Source: an uncultured Clostridia bacterium
GTDB lineage: Bacteria > Bacillota > Clostridia > Christensenellales > Borkfalkiaceae
NCBI GenBank assembly: GCA_944368155.1
Contig: CALVWW010000002.1
Coordinates: 1-64,000, forward strand
Direction: 5' to 3'
Length of the DNA stretch: 64,000 nt
In this document: piece by piece, positions 1 to 8,085 of the stretch
Layout: the number at the start of each line of letters is the position of its first letter
How positions within the stretch are numbered: the first letter of the stretch is position 1
Position numbers and translations under genes: made by a program
The notes under the pieces: generated by a model
Seen by the model: the letters and a program-made list of their open reading frames with translations, nothing else
Databases searched by the model: none
Told to the model about the DNA's origin: nothing

Positions 1-74
1 AAAGGTAAACTAAGTATGTAGAAAGCCCGCCCGACCCCCGTAAGACCAGAGTGCAACTCTCTGCAGGTCCACCA
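1..74 (+). ncRNA. ssrA: tmRNA (ssrA), 3' end only
   Basis: The window opens inside what looks like the 3' part of transfer-messenger RNA, which rescues ribosomes stalled on broken mRNAs. Visible are the conserved block ACTAAGTATGTAGA (about 10-23), a 5-bp T-arm (CAGAG/CTCTG) closing a 7-base loop, a 7-base acceptor strand CAGGTCC, and an encoded CCA at 72-74. An intrinsic terminator follows 12 bases later. The T-loop reads TGCAACT where TTCAACT would be usual. The 5' half and the tag-peptide frame lie outside the window, so acceptor pairing cannot be tested. A tRNA is less likely, because the bases before the T-arm do not form an anticodon arm. Confidence 0.72.
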
Positions 75-85
75 AAAAAATATTT

Positions 86-123
86 AAAAAAATTCCGTGC
101 CGGCAGCTGCACGGAATTTTTTT
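86..123 (+). terminator. intrinsic terminator after tmRNA
   Basis: A perfect 15-bp inverted repeat: seven A plus TTCCGTGC, an 8-base loop, GCACGGAA plus seven T. It ends in a T run and follows the CCA by 12 bases, as expected for the end of the tmRNA transcript. The A/T symmetry means it could act in both directions. Confidence 0.85.
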
Positions 124-319
124 AAGCCGGCAATTAGTTTTACTCTCCGCGCAGCAATTGCAGGCGCACATTTGCCGCGCAAATGAATCTCTCCGTGCGC
201 GGAACCCGCCGCTCTTGCGCCGGGGGCGCGCCGACGCTGAAAACGGCAACATCATTGCCATTCAAACAATTTAAAAATTTCCGCCCAAAAATTTCATGTG
301 CACCCGCGCCTCTTTTGGT

Positions 320-346
320 TTGACTTTTTTGCGCAAATATTATAAA
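320..346 (+). promoter_or_regulatory. possible promoter of the sugar-phosphate kinase gene
   Basis: TTGACT (320-325) and TATAAA (341-346) with a short 15-bp gap. It is the only reasonable sigma-70-like pair in the 293 bases between the tmRNA terminator and the first gene; I see no gene in that stretch. The short spacer lowers confidence. Confidence 0.35.
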
Positions 347-416
347 TTAAAAGTGATATACTCAGGCGGCGGCAATAAACTCCCCGCCTTTAACGGAAGG
401 TACGGGAAAGGGAAAG

Positions 417-1328
417 ATGATTTATACAATAACGTTCAATCCTTCGCTCGATTATTACGTAAAAGTAAACAACCTTAAAAGCGGCATAGTCAACCGTACC
501 TCCACGGAATACATAACGGTTGGCGGAAAAGGGCTGAATGTTTCGCTCGCGCTCAAGGAACTCGGCAATCAATCTTTTGCATACGGCTTTGTAGCGGGAT
601 TCACGGGCAAAGCCATAGACGATAAGGTTACGTCTATGGGGCTTGAACACGAGTTTATAGAGGTCGAAGGACAGAGCCGCATAAACGTAAAAATAAAGAG
701 CACGACGGAGACAGACATCAACGGAATAGGCGCAATCGTAACCGAAAGCGACGTAACGCGCCTGATATCCAGCCTTAAAAAGAGATTAAAAGAGGGTGAC
801 TGGCTGATTATCTGCGGCAGCGTACCCTCGACCTTGGACGACAGGACTTACGAAAATCTGTTGCGCAGAATAAGAACTGTAAAAAATGTCAACGTGGTCG
901 TAGACGCGTGCGGAACGCTCCTTACGAACACGCTCAAATACCACCCCTTCCTCATAAAGCCGAACATTTTTGAACTCAGTGAAATTTTCGGGCTCAAAAC
1001 GCTTCCGAACACCAAGGAGATAGCTGCCTGCGCGAGGGAACTGCAAAAGCAGGGCGCGCGCAACGTTATCTGCTCGATGGGAGGCGACGGAGCCGTAATG
1101 GTGACCGAGGCCGACCAGGCGCTGTATGTACGCGCAATCCGCGGCCAGCTTGTAAATTCGGTGGGCGCGGGCGACAGCATGATAGCGGGTTTTGTACATG
1201 AATACCTCGCCTCAGGCAATTATTTTTCGGCACTCAATTTCGCAACTGCGGCGGGCAGCGCTTGTGCCTTCACGCAGAATCTTGCGACCAAAGAACAGAT
1301 AGAATATATAGAGTCTCTCATGCTATGA
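417..1328 (+). CDS. pfkB: 1-phosphofructokinase-type sugar-phosphate kinase (PfkB family)
   Basis: A 303-residue PfkB/ribokinase-family kinase that transfers phosphate from ATP to a sugar phosphate, most likely fructose 1-phosphate (or tagatose 6-phosphate), feeding glycolysis in the cytoplasm. The N-terminal substrate motif GGKGLNVS is at 36-43 and the C-terminal anion-hole/catalytic motif GAGDS at 250-254, with Asp253 as the expected base. Length is typical of the 1-PFK/hexose kinase group. No PTS fructose transporter or DeoR regulator is adjacent, so the exact substrate is uncertain. The ATG at 417 has a weak purine-rich site GGGAAAGGG. Its stop overlaps the start of the next gene (ATGA), so the two are translationally coupled. 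Confidence 0.88.
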   Translation: MIYTITFNPSLDYYVKVNNLKSGIVNRTSTEYITVGGKGLNVSLALKELGNQSFAYGFVAGFTGKAIDDKVTSMGLEHEFIEVEGQSRINVKIKSTTETDINGIGAIVTESDVTRLISSLKKRLKEGDWLIICGSVPSTLDDRTYENLLRRIRTVKNVNVVVDACGTLLTNTLKYHPFLIKPNIFELSEIFGLKTLPNTKEIAACARELQKQGARNVICSMGGDGAVMVTEADQALYVRAIRGQLVNSVGAGDSMIAGFVHEYLASGNYFSALNFATAAGSACAFTQNLATKEQIEYIESLML

Positions 1329-1819
1329 CAGAACTGTATTTCTGCAAAGAGAACATGCGCGGAGAACTCCTTAATGAGCTGTTGCGCAAAAGGACGGGGA
1401 AAGAGCCGCGCATATACCGCGATAAAAACGGCAAGCCCTATACCGAAGGAGTCTTTTTCAACCTGTCGCACAGCGGCGGGTTATGCGTCATCGCCCTATC
1501 CTGCGGTAATGTCGGAGCGGATTTGGAAGTTCTGCGCGGCAGAACACACGGCGCAATACTTTCCTCGCTCTCCCCGCGCGAACGCTCCGAGATATCATGC
1601 GAGCGCGATTTTCTCGTCCACTGGACCGCGCGCGAAGCTTACGTAAAATTTAAGGGTGGAAAACTTTGGGAATATATAAAGAGGCTTGAATTTTACGGAG
1701 GAAAACTGTATCTGAACGGAAACCCGGTAAAAGAAGATATAGCATTTTACCATACCGATAACGCTGTAGTGGCGCTGTGTGCAAAAGATACTCAATTCAC
1801 CGTAGTGCAGCAAACTTAA
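1325..1819 (+). CDS. 4'-phosphopantetheinyl transferase (Sfp/AcpT type)
   Basis: A 164-residue enzyme that moves the phosphopantetheine arm of coenzyme A onto carrier proteins (acyl carrier protein, or NRPS/PKS carriers). Family motifs are visible: NLSHS at 46-50, the Mg-binding GADLE at 64-68, and WTAREAYVK at 100-108, a variant of the W-x-x-K-E-A-x-x-K signature with Arg for the first Lys. The open frame extends upstream, but the ATG at 1325 overlaps the kinase stop as ATGA and gives the normal N-terminus. No biosynthetic cluster lies nearby, so housekeeping activation of fatty-acid ACP is the likely job. A hairpin follows. Confidence 0.85.
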   Translation: MTELYFCKENMRGELLNELLRKRTGKEPRIYRDKNGKPYTEGVFFNLSHSGGLCVIALSCGNVGADLEVLRGRTHGAILSSLSPRERSEISCERDFLVHWTAREAYVKFKGGKLWEYIKRLEFYGGKLYLNGNPVKEDIAFYHTDNAVVALCAKDTQFTVVQQT

Positions 1820-1833
1820 TACCTTTATAAAAT

Positions 1834-1862
1834 AAGCGGCGCGCCTTCACGGCGCGCCGCTT
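1834..1862 (+). terminator. hairpin terminator after phosphopantetheinyl transferase
   Basis: Perfect 12-bp stem AAGCGGCGCGCC / GGCGCGCCGCTT with a 5-base loop, 14 bases after the stop. The T run afterwards is poor, so termination efficiency is uncertain. Confidence 0.6.
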
Positions 1863-1928
1863 GCTCTATGCCGGCCTATATCAAACGGCTGCAAATTAAA
1901 TATTGAAAAATTTAAGCTTATTAAAAAT

Positions 1929-1957
1929 TTGCGTTATTTTTTTGCGTTTGGTATAAT
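1929..1957 (+). promoter_or_regulatory. promoter of the MTA/SAH nucleosidase gene (leaderless)
   Basis: TTGCGT (1929-1934), 17 bp, TATAAT (1952-1957). The start codon begins at 1964, only six bases after the -10 box, about where transcription should start, so the mRNA probably has no leader. No ribosome binding site is present. Confidence 0.75.
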
Positions 1958-1963
1958 GAAACT

Positions 1964-2629
1964 ATGATTTGTTTTGTTATAGCTTTAGACGGCGAAGCCG
2001 CTCCCGTCATAAAAAACATGCAGGGCGTGCAAATGCAGCTTATCCACGGCAAAAAAGTTTACAGCGGCACTCTCTGCGGCGACGAAATGCGCCTCATCGT
2101 GTGCGGCGTAGGCAAAGTAAATGCAGCGGCCTGCGCAATGCTGGCGTGCGAACGCTTTAAAGCAGAGGCGATAATAAACATCGGAACGGCGGGCGCACTC
2201 CGCGGCGGAATGAACGTAGGCGAAATTTTCCCCGTTTCGCAAGCTGCGGAATACGACTTTGACCTGTGTAAAATTAACGGCACGGCAATCGGCGTGCTCA
2301 ATGAATTTGACGAACGCTGGCTGCCGCTTGCCTCGACTGACGGGCGTGAATGCAAAAAGCTTGCCACGGGCGACAGATTTAACGACGACAAGGCCGATTA
2401 TAACCTCCTCACCAAAGATTTCGGCGCAGACCTGAGAGATATGGAGGGCGCGGCAATAGCGCACGTATGCGCGCATTCGGGCATTCCTCTATTTTGTTAC
2501 AAAGTCGTCTCGGACGTTGCCGGCAGCACCACCGAACAATATTTAAAAAATATCGCCCTGTGCTACCAAAATACCGAGCATGAAATTTGCGGCATATACG
2601 GCGCCGTGGCAAGCAAAATAAAAAAATAA
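1964..2629 (+). CDS. mtnN: 5'-methylthioadenosine/S-adenosylhomocysteine nucleosidase
   Basis: A 221-residue phosphorylase-superfamily nucleosidase that hydrolyses MTA or SAH to adenine plus the thioribose, recycling by-products of SAM-dependent reactions in the cytoplasm. Expected residues are present: Glu11 in the first loop, GTAGA at 74-78, the purine/ribose Met-Glu pair at 160-161 (DMEGAA) and the catalytic Asp184 (SDVAG). The ATG at 1964 opens the first beta strand of the fold, so a later start would truncate it; with the -10 box six bases upstream this is a leaderless gene. A futalosine hydrolase-like role is possible but no menaquinone genes are near. uracil-DNA glycosylase follows closely. 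Confidence 0.85.
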   Translation: MICFVIALDGEAAPVIKNMQGVQMQLIHGKKVYSGTLCGDEMRLIVCGVGKVNAAACAMLACERFKAEAIINIGTAGALRGGMNVGEIFPVSQAAEYDFDLCKINGTAIGVLNEFDERWLPLASTDGRECKKLATGDRFNDDKADYNLLTKDFGADLRDMEGAAIAHVCAHSGIPLFCYKVVSDVAGSTTEQYLKNIALCYQNTEHEICGIYGAVASKIKK

Positions 2630-2646
2630 ATTCAGAGGATGCACGC

Positions 2647-3321
2647 ATGATACAGCTTGGAGGCGGCTGGGACGAACTTTTGAAGCCGCTTTTCGATGAC
2701 GAGAGATACAAAAAAATCCGCGAATTTTTAAAGTATGAATACAGCCACTATATCGTTTACCCCGACATGTATGACCTGTATAACTGCTTCAGATTCACGC
2801 CCGCAGTCTCGCTCAAGGCGGTAATTTTGGGGCAGGACCCCTATCACGAACCGGGGCAGGCGCACGGACTTTGCTTTTCGGTGAAGCCGGGCGTACCCCT
2901 TCCGCCGTCGCTCAAAAATATTTATAAAGAAATTGAAAACGACCTCGGGATAACCGAGCCTGACTGCGGCGACCTCACCGGCTGGGCGCGCGAGGGCGTG
3001 TTGCTTTTGAACACCACCTTAACCGTGCGCGAGCACCGCGCAAATTCGCATGCTAACTGCGGCTGGGCATGGTTTACCGACAGCGTGATAAAACTTATTT
3101 CCGACAGCACCGAGAACACCGTTTTCATTCTCTGGGGCGGCAACGCCCGCTCAAAACGCGGACTTATCGACCGAGGAAAACATCTCGTTATAGAGAGCGC
3201 GCACCCATCGCCCCTCTCGGCCTACAACGGCTTTTTCGGAAGCAGGCCCTTTTCAAAGTGCAACGAATATCTTACCTCGCACGGAAAAACCCCGATAAAT
3301 TGGGATTTAAATATTAAATAA
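2647..3321 (+). CDS. ung: uracil-DNA glycosylase
   Basis: A 224-residue family-1 uracil-DNA glycosylase that removes uracil from DNA to start base-excision repair. The water-activating motif GQDPYH is at 62-67 (Asp64) and the minor-groove loop HPSPLSA at 186-192 (His186); length matches the family. The open frame runs 20 codons upstream, but the ATG at 2647 has the AGAGGA site and gives the usual N-terminus; it begins 17 bases after mtnN, so it is probably co-transcribed with it. Confidence 0.93.
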   Translation: MIQLGGGWDELLKPLFDDERYKKIREFLKYEYSHYIVYPDMYDLYNCFRFTPAVSLKAVILGQDPYHEPGQAHGLCFSVKPGVPLPPSLKNIYKEIENDLGITEPDCGDLTGWAREGVLLLNTTLTVREHRANSHANCGWAWFTDSVIKLISDSTENTVFILWGGNARSKRGLIDRGKHLVIESAHPSPLSAYNGFFGSRPFSKCNEYLTSHGKTPINWDLNIK

Positions 3322-3366
3322 AAAATCTTAATTGATTTAAAAAAATAATTTTAAACGGTAAAATAA

Positions 3367-4584
3367 ATGAAATATGTAGTTGTTTTAGGCGACGGCATGG
3401 CCGACTGGCCCATAGAGAAACTGGGCGGGAAAACATGCCTCGAATATGCAAAAACCCCGAATACAGACGCCATTGCTCCGCTGTCGGAGACGGGATTATT
3501 CCGCACGGTGCCCGACGGATTCAAACCCGGAAGCGACGTGGCAAACATGTCGGTCATGGGATTTAATCCCTCGGCATACTACACCGGCCGCTCTCCGCTG
3601 GAGGCAGTTGCCATGGGTATTGAACTCAAATCCACCGATGTCACAATGCGCGCGAACCTTGTGACGCTTGCAGGCGAAGGCGACTACGAAGATATGACGA
3701 TGGCCGACTATTCTGCGGGAGAAATAACCACTGACGAGGCGCGCGAACTCATCTGCTATCTCAAAACGAAGCTCGACGGCGACGGACTTAAACTATATCC
3801 CGGAGTATCCTACCGCCACTGCCTTGTTGCGGAAAACGGCAAAACGGGACATGACTTTACCCCTCCGCACGACATTTCCGACAGAAAAATTACGCAATAT
3901 CTGCCCAAGGGACCGAATGCAGAGCGTTACCTTGCCCTGATGAAGAGGAGCTGCGAACTGCTCAAAGACCACCCGGTGAACAGGGCGCGCGCGGCGGCCG
4001 GCAAGAACCCCGCTAACAGCCTCTGGCTGTGGGGCGAAGGCACAAAGCCGGCGCTTGAAAATTTCACCGCAAAAACGGGGCTTAAAGGCGGAGTTATTTC
4101 GGCTGTCGACCTCGTAAAGGGCATAGCTCTGCTCGCTGACATGAAATTTATACCCGTTGCGGGCGCTACGGGAAACTACGACACCGACTTTAAGGCGAAG
4201 GCAACTGCCGCCGCAGACGAACTTCTCCTCGGCGGGCTTGATTATGTGTATATTCATATGGAGGGACCTGACGAATGCGGACACCACGGCGATATTGCGC
4301 ACAAAATATTCTCGATTGAGCAGATTGACGGGCTTGTGGTAAAAACTCTAAAAGAACGGTTTGAGGCGGCAGGCGAGGACTATTGCATGCTCATCTGCCC
4401 CGACCACCCCACCCCGTGCGCCATAAAGACGCACGTAGCCGACCCTGTGCCTTATCTTTTATACACAAACGTAAAAAACCTCGGAAACGGCGCAGAGTGT
4501 TACACGGAGGCAGAGGCGGCAAAGACCGGCGTGTTTATCGAAAAGGGCTACACTCTCATCGACAGAATGCTGAGCATAAAATAG
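3367..4584 (+). CDS. apgM: 2,3-bisphosphoglycerate-independent phosphoglycerate mutase (ApgM type)
   Basis: A 405-residue alkaline-phosphatase-superfamily mutase interconverting 3- and 2-phosphoglycerate in glycolysis and gluconeogenesis. It is of the shorter archaeal/ApgM class rather than the roughly 510-residue GpmI. The first metal ligand is in LGDGMADW (Asp9), the nucleophilic Ser62 in ANMSVMG, and late metal ligands in MEGPDECGHHGD and CPDHPTP. The 45-base gap before it is AT-rich without a clear -35 or a strong ribosome site, so it may be read from the mtnN promoter. A strong two-way terminator separates it from the convergent degV. Confidence 0.92.
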   Translation: MKYVVVLGDGMADWPIEKLGGKTCLEYAKTPNTDAIAPLSETGLFRTVPDGFKPGSDVANMSVMGFNPSAYYTGRSPLEAVAMGIELKSTDVTMRANLVTLAGEGDYEDMTMADYSAGEITTDEARELICYLKTKLDGDGLKLYPGVSYRHCLVAENGKTGHDFTPPHDISDRKITQYLPKGPNAERYLALMKRSCELLKDHPVNRARAAAGKNPANSLWLWGEGTKPALENFTAKTGLKGGVISAVDLVKGIALLADMKFIPVAGATGNYDTDFKAKATAAADELLLGGLDYVYIHMEGPDECGHHGDIAHKIFSIEQIDGLVVKTLKERFEAAGEDYCMLICPDHPTPCAIKTHVADPVPYLLYTNVKNLGNGAECYTEAEAAKTGVFIEKGYTLIDRMLSIK

Positions 4585-4607
4585 ATGTATATTATACTGA
4601 ATTATTG

Positions 4608-4653
4608 AACAGAAACGCGCGGGCGCAAAATTTTGCGCCCGCGCGTTTCTGTT
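4608..4653. terminator. bidirectional terminator between apgM and degV
   Basis: A perfect 23-bp palindrome without a free loop (left arm ends GGGCGCAAAA, right arm begins TTTTGCGCCC). It lies between convergent genes and can serve both. Confidence 0.85.
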
Positions 4654-4683
4654 TCAGGGAATTTATAATAAGCTGAAATCCTT

Positions 4684-5583
4684 TTACCCGTCGTTTCTTT
4701 CAAGGTCGGACTTCCAGATTATGGCCACAGCGCCCGGACCGACATGAGAACCTATCACAGGACCCATTATGCTAATGTCGGGGCGCTTGCCGTACTTCTC
4801 CTCAACAATGTCGGCAAGTTTTGCCGCGTCCTCCTCCGCGTCGGTATGTACTATCCAGAAGAAGCCGTGTTCGTCCGAAGGCGGATATTTTTCCATTTTT
4901 TCAAGCGCGTATGCAAACACGCGCTTCATGCCGCGCACCTTATCGGCAACGACCAGCTTGCCATCGTTCGAAAAGGTTAAAACGGGCTTTATGCCCAGCA
5001 TGGTGCCCGCAACTGCCGCCACTGACGAAACTCTGCCGCCCCGCCTTAAATAATTTAAATCGTTTGCCGCTATCACATACTGAATTTTAAAGCGCAGTTG
5101 CTTTACATATTCGGCAGTTTCGGCCGCCGTTCTGCCTTCATTGCGCATGCGCAGAGCCGCCCGCACGAGCGCACCCTGCCCTATCGTTGCCGAAAGCGAA
5201 TCTATTGCATATACGTTGAACTTGGGGAACTTCTTTTTTACCTCTGCCGCCGCCTTTTCGGCTACTGTAACGGTGGGCGAAAGGCCGCTGGATATCGTGA
5301 AATGTACAACGTCCTCCGCGCCGTTTTCGGCAAGCGCGGTAAAGTGCGCCATGTGGCTCTCATAGTTGAGCATCGATGTGCGCGAAAAACTGCCGCCGCG
5401 CAGCTTGTTGTAAAAATCTACATACTGTGAATAGTCGGTAAAGGCATCGAGCCCCTGGGTAATCTTGCCGTCGCCACCCTCCATGGTGTATGTAAGGCTG
5501 ACAAATTTTATATCGTTCTTCTCAACAAAATCTGCATACAAATCGCAGGTCGAATCGGTTGAGAGCGTAAATTTTTTCTCCAT
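4684..5583 (-). CDS. DegV family fatty-acid-binding protein
   Basis: A 299-residue DegV/EDD-fold protein. The family binds one fatty acid; FakB members present exogenous fatty acid to the kinase FakA for incorporation into phospholipid. Hallmarks: TDSTCDL near the N-terminus, the SGLSPT loop around residue 100, the RGGR loop of the middle region, and the late GPVIGSHVGPGA motif. No fakA-like gene is adjacent, so the physiological partner is unknown. The frame has GTG at 5592 and ATG at 5583; neither has a good ribosome site, and the ATG is chosen because it matches family N-termini. It has its own promoter downstream of the GH43 gene. Confidence 0.88.
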   Translation of the reverse strand: MEKKFTLSTDSTCDLYADFVEKNDIKFVSLTYTMEGGDGKITQGLDAFTDYSQYVDFYNKLRGGSFSRTSMLNYESHMAHFTALAENGAEDVVHFTISSGLSPTVTVAEKAAAEVKKKFPKFNVYAIDSLSATIGQGALVRAALRMRNEGRTAAETAEYVKQLRFKIQYVIAANDLNYLRRGGRVSSVAAVAGTMLGIKPVLTFSNDGKLVVADKVRGMKRVFAYALEKMEKYPPSDEHGFFWIVHTDAEEDAAKLADIVEEKYGKRPDISIMGPVIGSHVGPGAVAIIWKSDLERNDG

Positions 5584-5681
5584 AAAAAACACACATTCGC
5601 AGACGGCGCCAATGTCGCGCGCATACTCCTGAAATAAAAAACTTGAATTTAAAGCAAGGCTACTTTTTCCCCTGCTATGAT

Positions 5682-5710
5682 ATTATAAACTATTTTTTAC
5701 GCAAATGCAA
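5682..5710 (-). promoter_or_regulatory. promoter of degV
   Basis: On the minus strand TTGCAT (5705-5710), 17 bp, TATAAT (5682-5687). It leaves a leader of roughly 95 bases and makes degV independent of the upstream glycosidase gene. Confidence 0.7.
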
Positions 5711-5744
5711 CAAAATACCGCATTTACCCGCAATGCCCGGGCCT

Positions 5745-7169
5745 TCAGCCATTCAGCTCGAACGAAAGAAAATCGAAACAACCGCCGCCCGCATATTTAA
5801 AATACAGGGCAAATTTATCGCCATTGGCCGCGACAGGAGCGGAAAACGCCATCCACTCCTCTGAGGGAGAAAGCGCAATTTCCGCAACGTTGCGCGTGCC
5901 GTCGGTTACAATCAAAGAGCCGTCGGCGCTGCCGCGGACGGTAACTTCTATGCGGCCGTTGCATTCTCCCTTAAAATATTTAAAACCGCACATGGCGCCG
6001 TCTTTTAAATTGGAAATATAAACAGTCGCGCCCTCTTCCCCGTCCTCTCCGTCCTGGGTTATGTAGGGGTGAGCACCGCCGTGCGGAATATCGCCCCTGC
6101 ACGTGCCCATGCCGCTCTTTAAAACGCAGGCTATCGCCGCAGGGTATGTTCCCGAAGCCTCAAGCGGTCCCCCGTTGAGGCCGCAACTCGTCATCTCGAC
6201 CTGCGGAATGGAGCCGTCGGGAAGAATTTTTATCTCCTCCGCACACCCCTGGCGGGAAAAGGAGGTGCCATTCGTGTGGCGGTGCCAGAATACATACCAC
6301 TTGCCCCCTATCTCTTCGATAGAGCCGTGGTTGTTGCCAATATAGTTATTGCAGTCGTTCTCGTCGGTGATGCCGCCGAAGCCTATGTCGCCGTTGGATA
6401 TTATTCTTCCGCCGAATTCAAAGGGACCTTCGGGACTTAAGGAAGTGGCATAACAGAGGTCGTGGTTATAGTAGGTCGACCAGATAAAATAATACCTGTC
6501 CCCCGCCTTTCTTATAGAGGACGCCTCAAAAAATTCACAGCCTTCGAATCCCGTCCCCGCAGAATTGGAGAAGGACGGAGCTATCGCCTTCCCGTCCCCC
6601 TCTATCGTGAGCATGTCGGGCGCCAGTTTATATACCCATGCATTGGTATACGTCTTGGGCACCTCCATGAGATGCCTCGGCGGATAGGGGCAATAGCCCA
6701 TATACAGATAGACGTTTTCACCCTCGCTTAAGACGGCAGGGTCGAAGGCATACGGCTCGCCCTCACGGGAGGATAGCACATGCCCGTCCTTGAAGTGCAC
6801 ATGGCCGTAAAATTTATACTCGCCCGCAGGGGTGTCGCACACGGCGACGGAGATGACGCTCACAAAATCGAGAGCGTAATAGAGATAATACCGTCCGTCG
6901 GGGCCGCGGCAGACGTCGGGGGCAAACAGCGCATGCGAACAATCGGCATTGAGCGGGTCCTGTCCGCGGCGGTAGATTACTCCCTCGTACCTCCAGCTCT
7001 TCAAATCGTCCACAGGCGCCGACCAGCACACATAGTCGTTTATGCAGAATGATTTGCCGCCCGCCCTGTCATGACTGCCGAAGAGATACACTCTGTCGCC
7101 GAACACATGCGGCTCGCCGTCGGGGATATATTCGTCAAGCGGTAAAAAAGGATTAAATACCTGCTTCAT
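5745..7169 (-). CDS. glycoside hydrolase family 43 protein with C-terminal carbohydrate-binding-like domain
   Basis: A 474-residue five-bladed beta-propeller glycosidase, likely an arabinofuranosidase/xylosidase-type enzyme. The three acidic residues fit GH43: Asp17 (IPDGEPH, base), Asp143 (AFDP, pKa modulator) and Glu215 (FFEASS, acid). Residues after about 330 form a beta-rich tail resembling CBM6-type modules. There is no signal peptide, so it is cytoplasmic and probably acts on imported oligosaccharides, although no sugar transporter is nearby. AGGTGAT precedes the ATG by a normal distance. It stands alone between its promoter and degV. Confidence 0.87.
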   Translation of the reverse strand: MKQVFNPFLPLDEYIPDGEPHVFGDRVYLFGSHDRAGGKSFCINDYVCWSAPVDDLKSWRYEGVIYRRGQDPLNADCSHALFAPDVCRGPDGRYYLYYALDFVSVISVAVCDTPAGEYKFYGHVHFKDGHVLSSREGEPYAFDPAVLSEGENVYLYMGYCPYPPRHLMEVPKTYTNAWVYKLAPDMLTIEGDGKAIAPSFSNSAGTGFEGCEFFEASSIRKAGDRYYFIWSTYYNHDLCYATSLSPEGPFEFGGRIISNGDIGFGGITDENDCNNYIGNNHGSIEEIGGKWYVFWHRHTNGTSFSRQGCAEEIKILPDGSIPQVEMTSCGLNGGPLEASGTYPAAIACVLKSGMGTCRGDIPHGGAHPYITQDGEDGEEGATVYISNLKDGAMCGFKYFKGECNGRIEVTVRGSADGSLIVTDGTRNVAEIALSPSEEWMAFSAPVAANGDKFALYFKYAGGGCFDFLSFELNG

Positions 7170-7224
7170 AAATCACCTAAAAGTTTTAAATTTGACCGCA
7201 ATTCACACGCTTGGTCATACCGCC

Positions 7225-7253
7225 ATTATACACTGCATTTAAAATCTTTTCAA
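7225..7253 (-). promoter_or_regulatory. promoter of the GH43 gene
   Basis: Minus strand TTGAAA (7248-7253), 17 bp, TATAAT (7225-7230); leader of about 50 bases. Confidence 0.8.
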
Positions 7254-7310
7254 TAGTACAAAGCGATATTTGCGTAAAATAAAACGGCGAAGTCGAATTT
7301 TTACGCGGCA

Positions 7311-7361
7311 TTAACAACAAAAAATGTCCGGGCGCCCTGAAAATTTCAGAGCGCCCGGACA
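7311..7361 (-). terminator. terminator of the zinc-finger membrane protein gene
   Basis: An 18-bp stem with one mismatch (TGTCCGGGCGC... / ...GCGCCCGGACA, 7325-7361) followed on the minus strand by a T-rich run at 7311-7324. Confidence 0.75.
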
Positions 7362-7383
7362 ACGCGTGCCCGGTTATTTAATT

Positions 7384-7935
7384 TTAAATAGAAGCAAGTT
7401 GCTCCTCGCAAATTTTTGCAGCTTTATTATTCTTTGCCGCGCTTATAAACCAGCGTATTATGTTGATCGGCGTAATAAATATGCCGAATACGAGCCCCGC
7501 GAAGAAAAATACTACCCTCAGCCACATTGCCCTGTCCCTGTGAACCCCTGTATCTGTAACGACATATGTAGCACCGTGCCTGGCATCATAGTCGTCAATA
7601 GATTTCCCTGCAAATCTGAACCATGCAATGGCGGGATATATGCCCATAAGCACAATGCCTATAAGCGTAAACACCATACCGGGACCCGCCGCCGCAAGTA
7701 TCCAGCCTACGACATAGCATATAAGGCTCACTATTGCCGAAGCCAGCTTCTTTTTGCGTTGTCCCGCGTAATAGTCGTGCGTCTGCGTTATTTTATTGCG
7801 ATAACAACTCGGGCAAAGCGTACCGCAGACGCTCTTTAAAGGCTCTGTTTTATTTGCACACTCGGCACAAATATATGCCCCGCACTCGCTGCATTGTGCA
7901 ACTGCTTCCCTGTCACGATGATTGACACATACCAT
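7384..7935 (-). CDS. B-box-like zinc-finger membrane protein
   Basis: A 183-residue protein with an N-terminal metal-binding region (Cys3, His6, Cys15, Cys18, Cys23, Cys26, Cys37, Cys41, Cys44; B-box-like spacing) followed by about three hydrophobic segments (roughly 66-84, 87-107 and 138-165). The C-terminal part resembles small YIP1/DUF4870-type membrane regions. Function is unknown; a membrane-anchored metal- or protein-binding role is inference. The ATG at 7935 is preferred over two upstream Met codons because GAGGAGGA sits just before it. It is divergent from an XRE repressor, and three copies of a direct repeat across their shared promoter suggest that repressor controls it. Confidence 0.7.
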   Translation of the reverse strand: MVCVNHRDREAVAQCSECGAYICAECANKTEPLKSVCGTLCPSCYRNKITQTHDYYAGQRKKKLASAIVSLICYVVGWILAAAGPGMVFTLIGIVLMGIYPAIAWFRFAGKSIDDYDARHGATYVVTDTGVHRDRAMWLRVVFFFAGLVFGIFITPINIIRWFISAAKNNKAAKICEEQLASI

Positions 7936-7986
7936 AAAATCTTCCTCCTCTGTTTTCATACTGCTAAGCTGCATTTTTTAATATCA

Positions 7987-8058
7987 AGTAATTTTTTTAC
8001 TTAACTATTGATAGTATACAGTAATTTTTATGCTATGTCAACATTTTTAGTAATTTTT
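7987..8058. promoter_or_regulatory. operator region with three AGTAATTTTT repeats
   Basis: AGTAATTTTT occurs in the same orientation at 7987, 8020 and 8049, spaced 33 and 29 bases (about three helical turns). One copy lies upstream of the -35, one between the -35 and -10, and one downstream of the -10 of the minus-strand promoter. This is the layout of a repressor operator, most likely for the divergent XRE protein. Confidence 0.6.
8013..8041 (-). promoter_or_regulatory. promoter of the zinc-finger membrane protein gene
   Basis: Minus strand TTGACA (8036-8041), 17 bp, TATACT (8013-8018); a near-consensus promoter embedded in the triple repeat. Confidence 0.8.
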
Positions 8059-8085
8059 TTGGTAAAAATTAATAAAGGAGAAATC

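Noticed and set aside
10..261. 83-codon minus-strand frame at the window start
   Set aside because: It overlaps the tmRNA 3' end and its terminator hairpin and has an Arg/Cys-rich composition typical of non-coding frames; no ribosome site.
5593..5681. Riboswitch in the degV leader
   Set aside because: No conserved core or terminator hairpin could be drawn in the 90-base leader.
8008..8085. N-terminal extension of the XRE gene at 8086
   Set aside because: These codons cover the divergent promoter and operator, while AAAGGAG is correctly placed for 8086.
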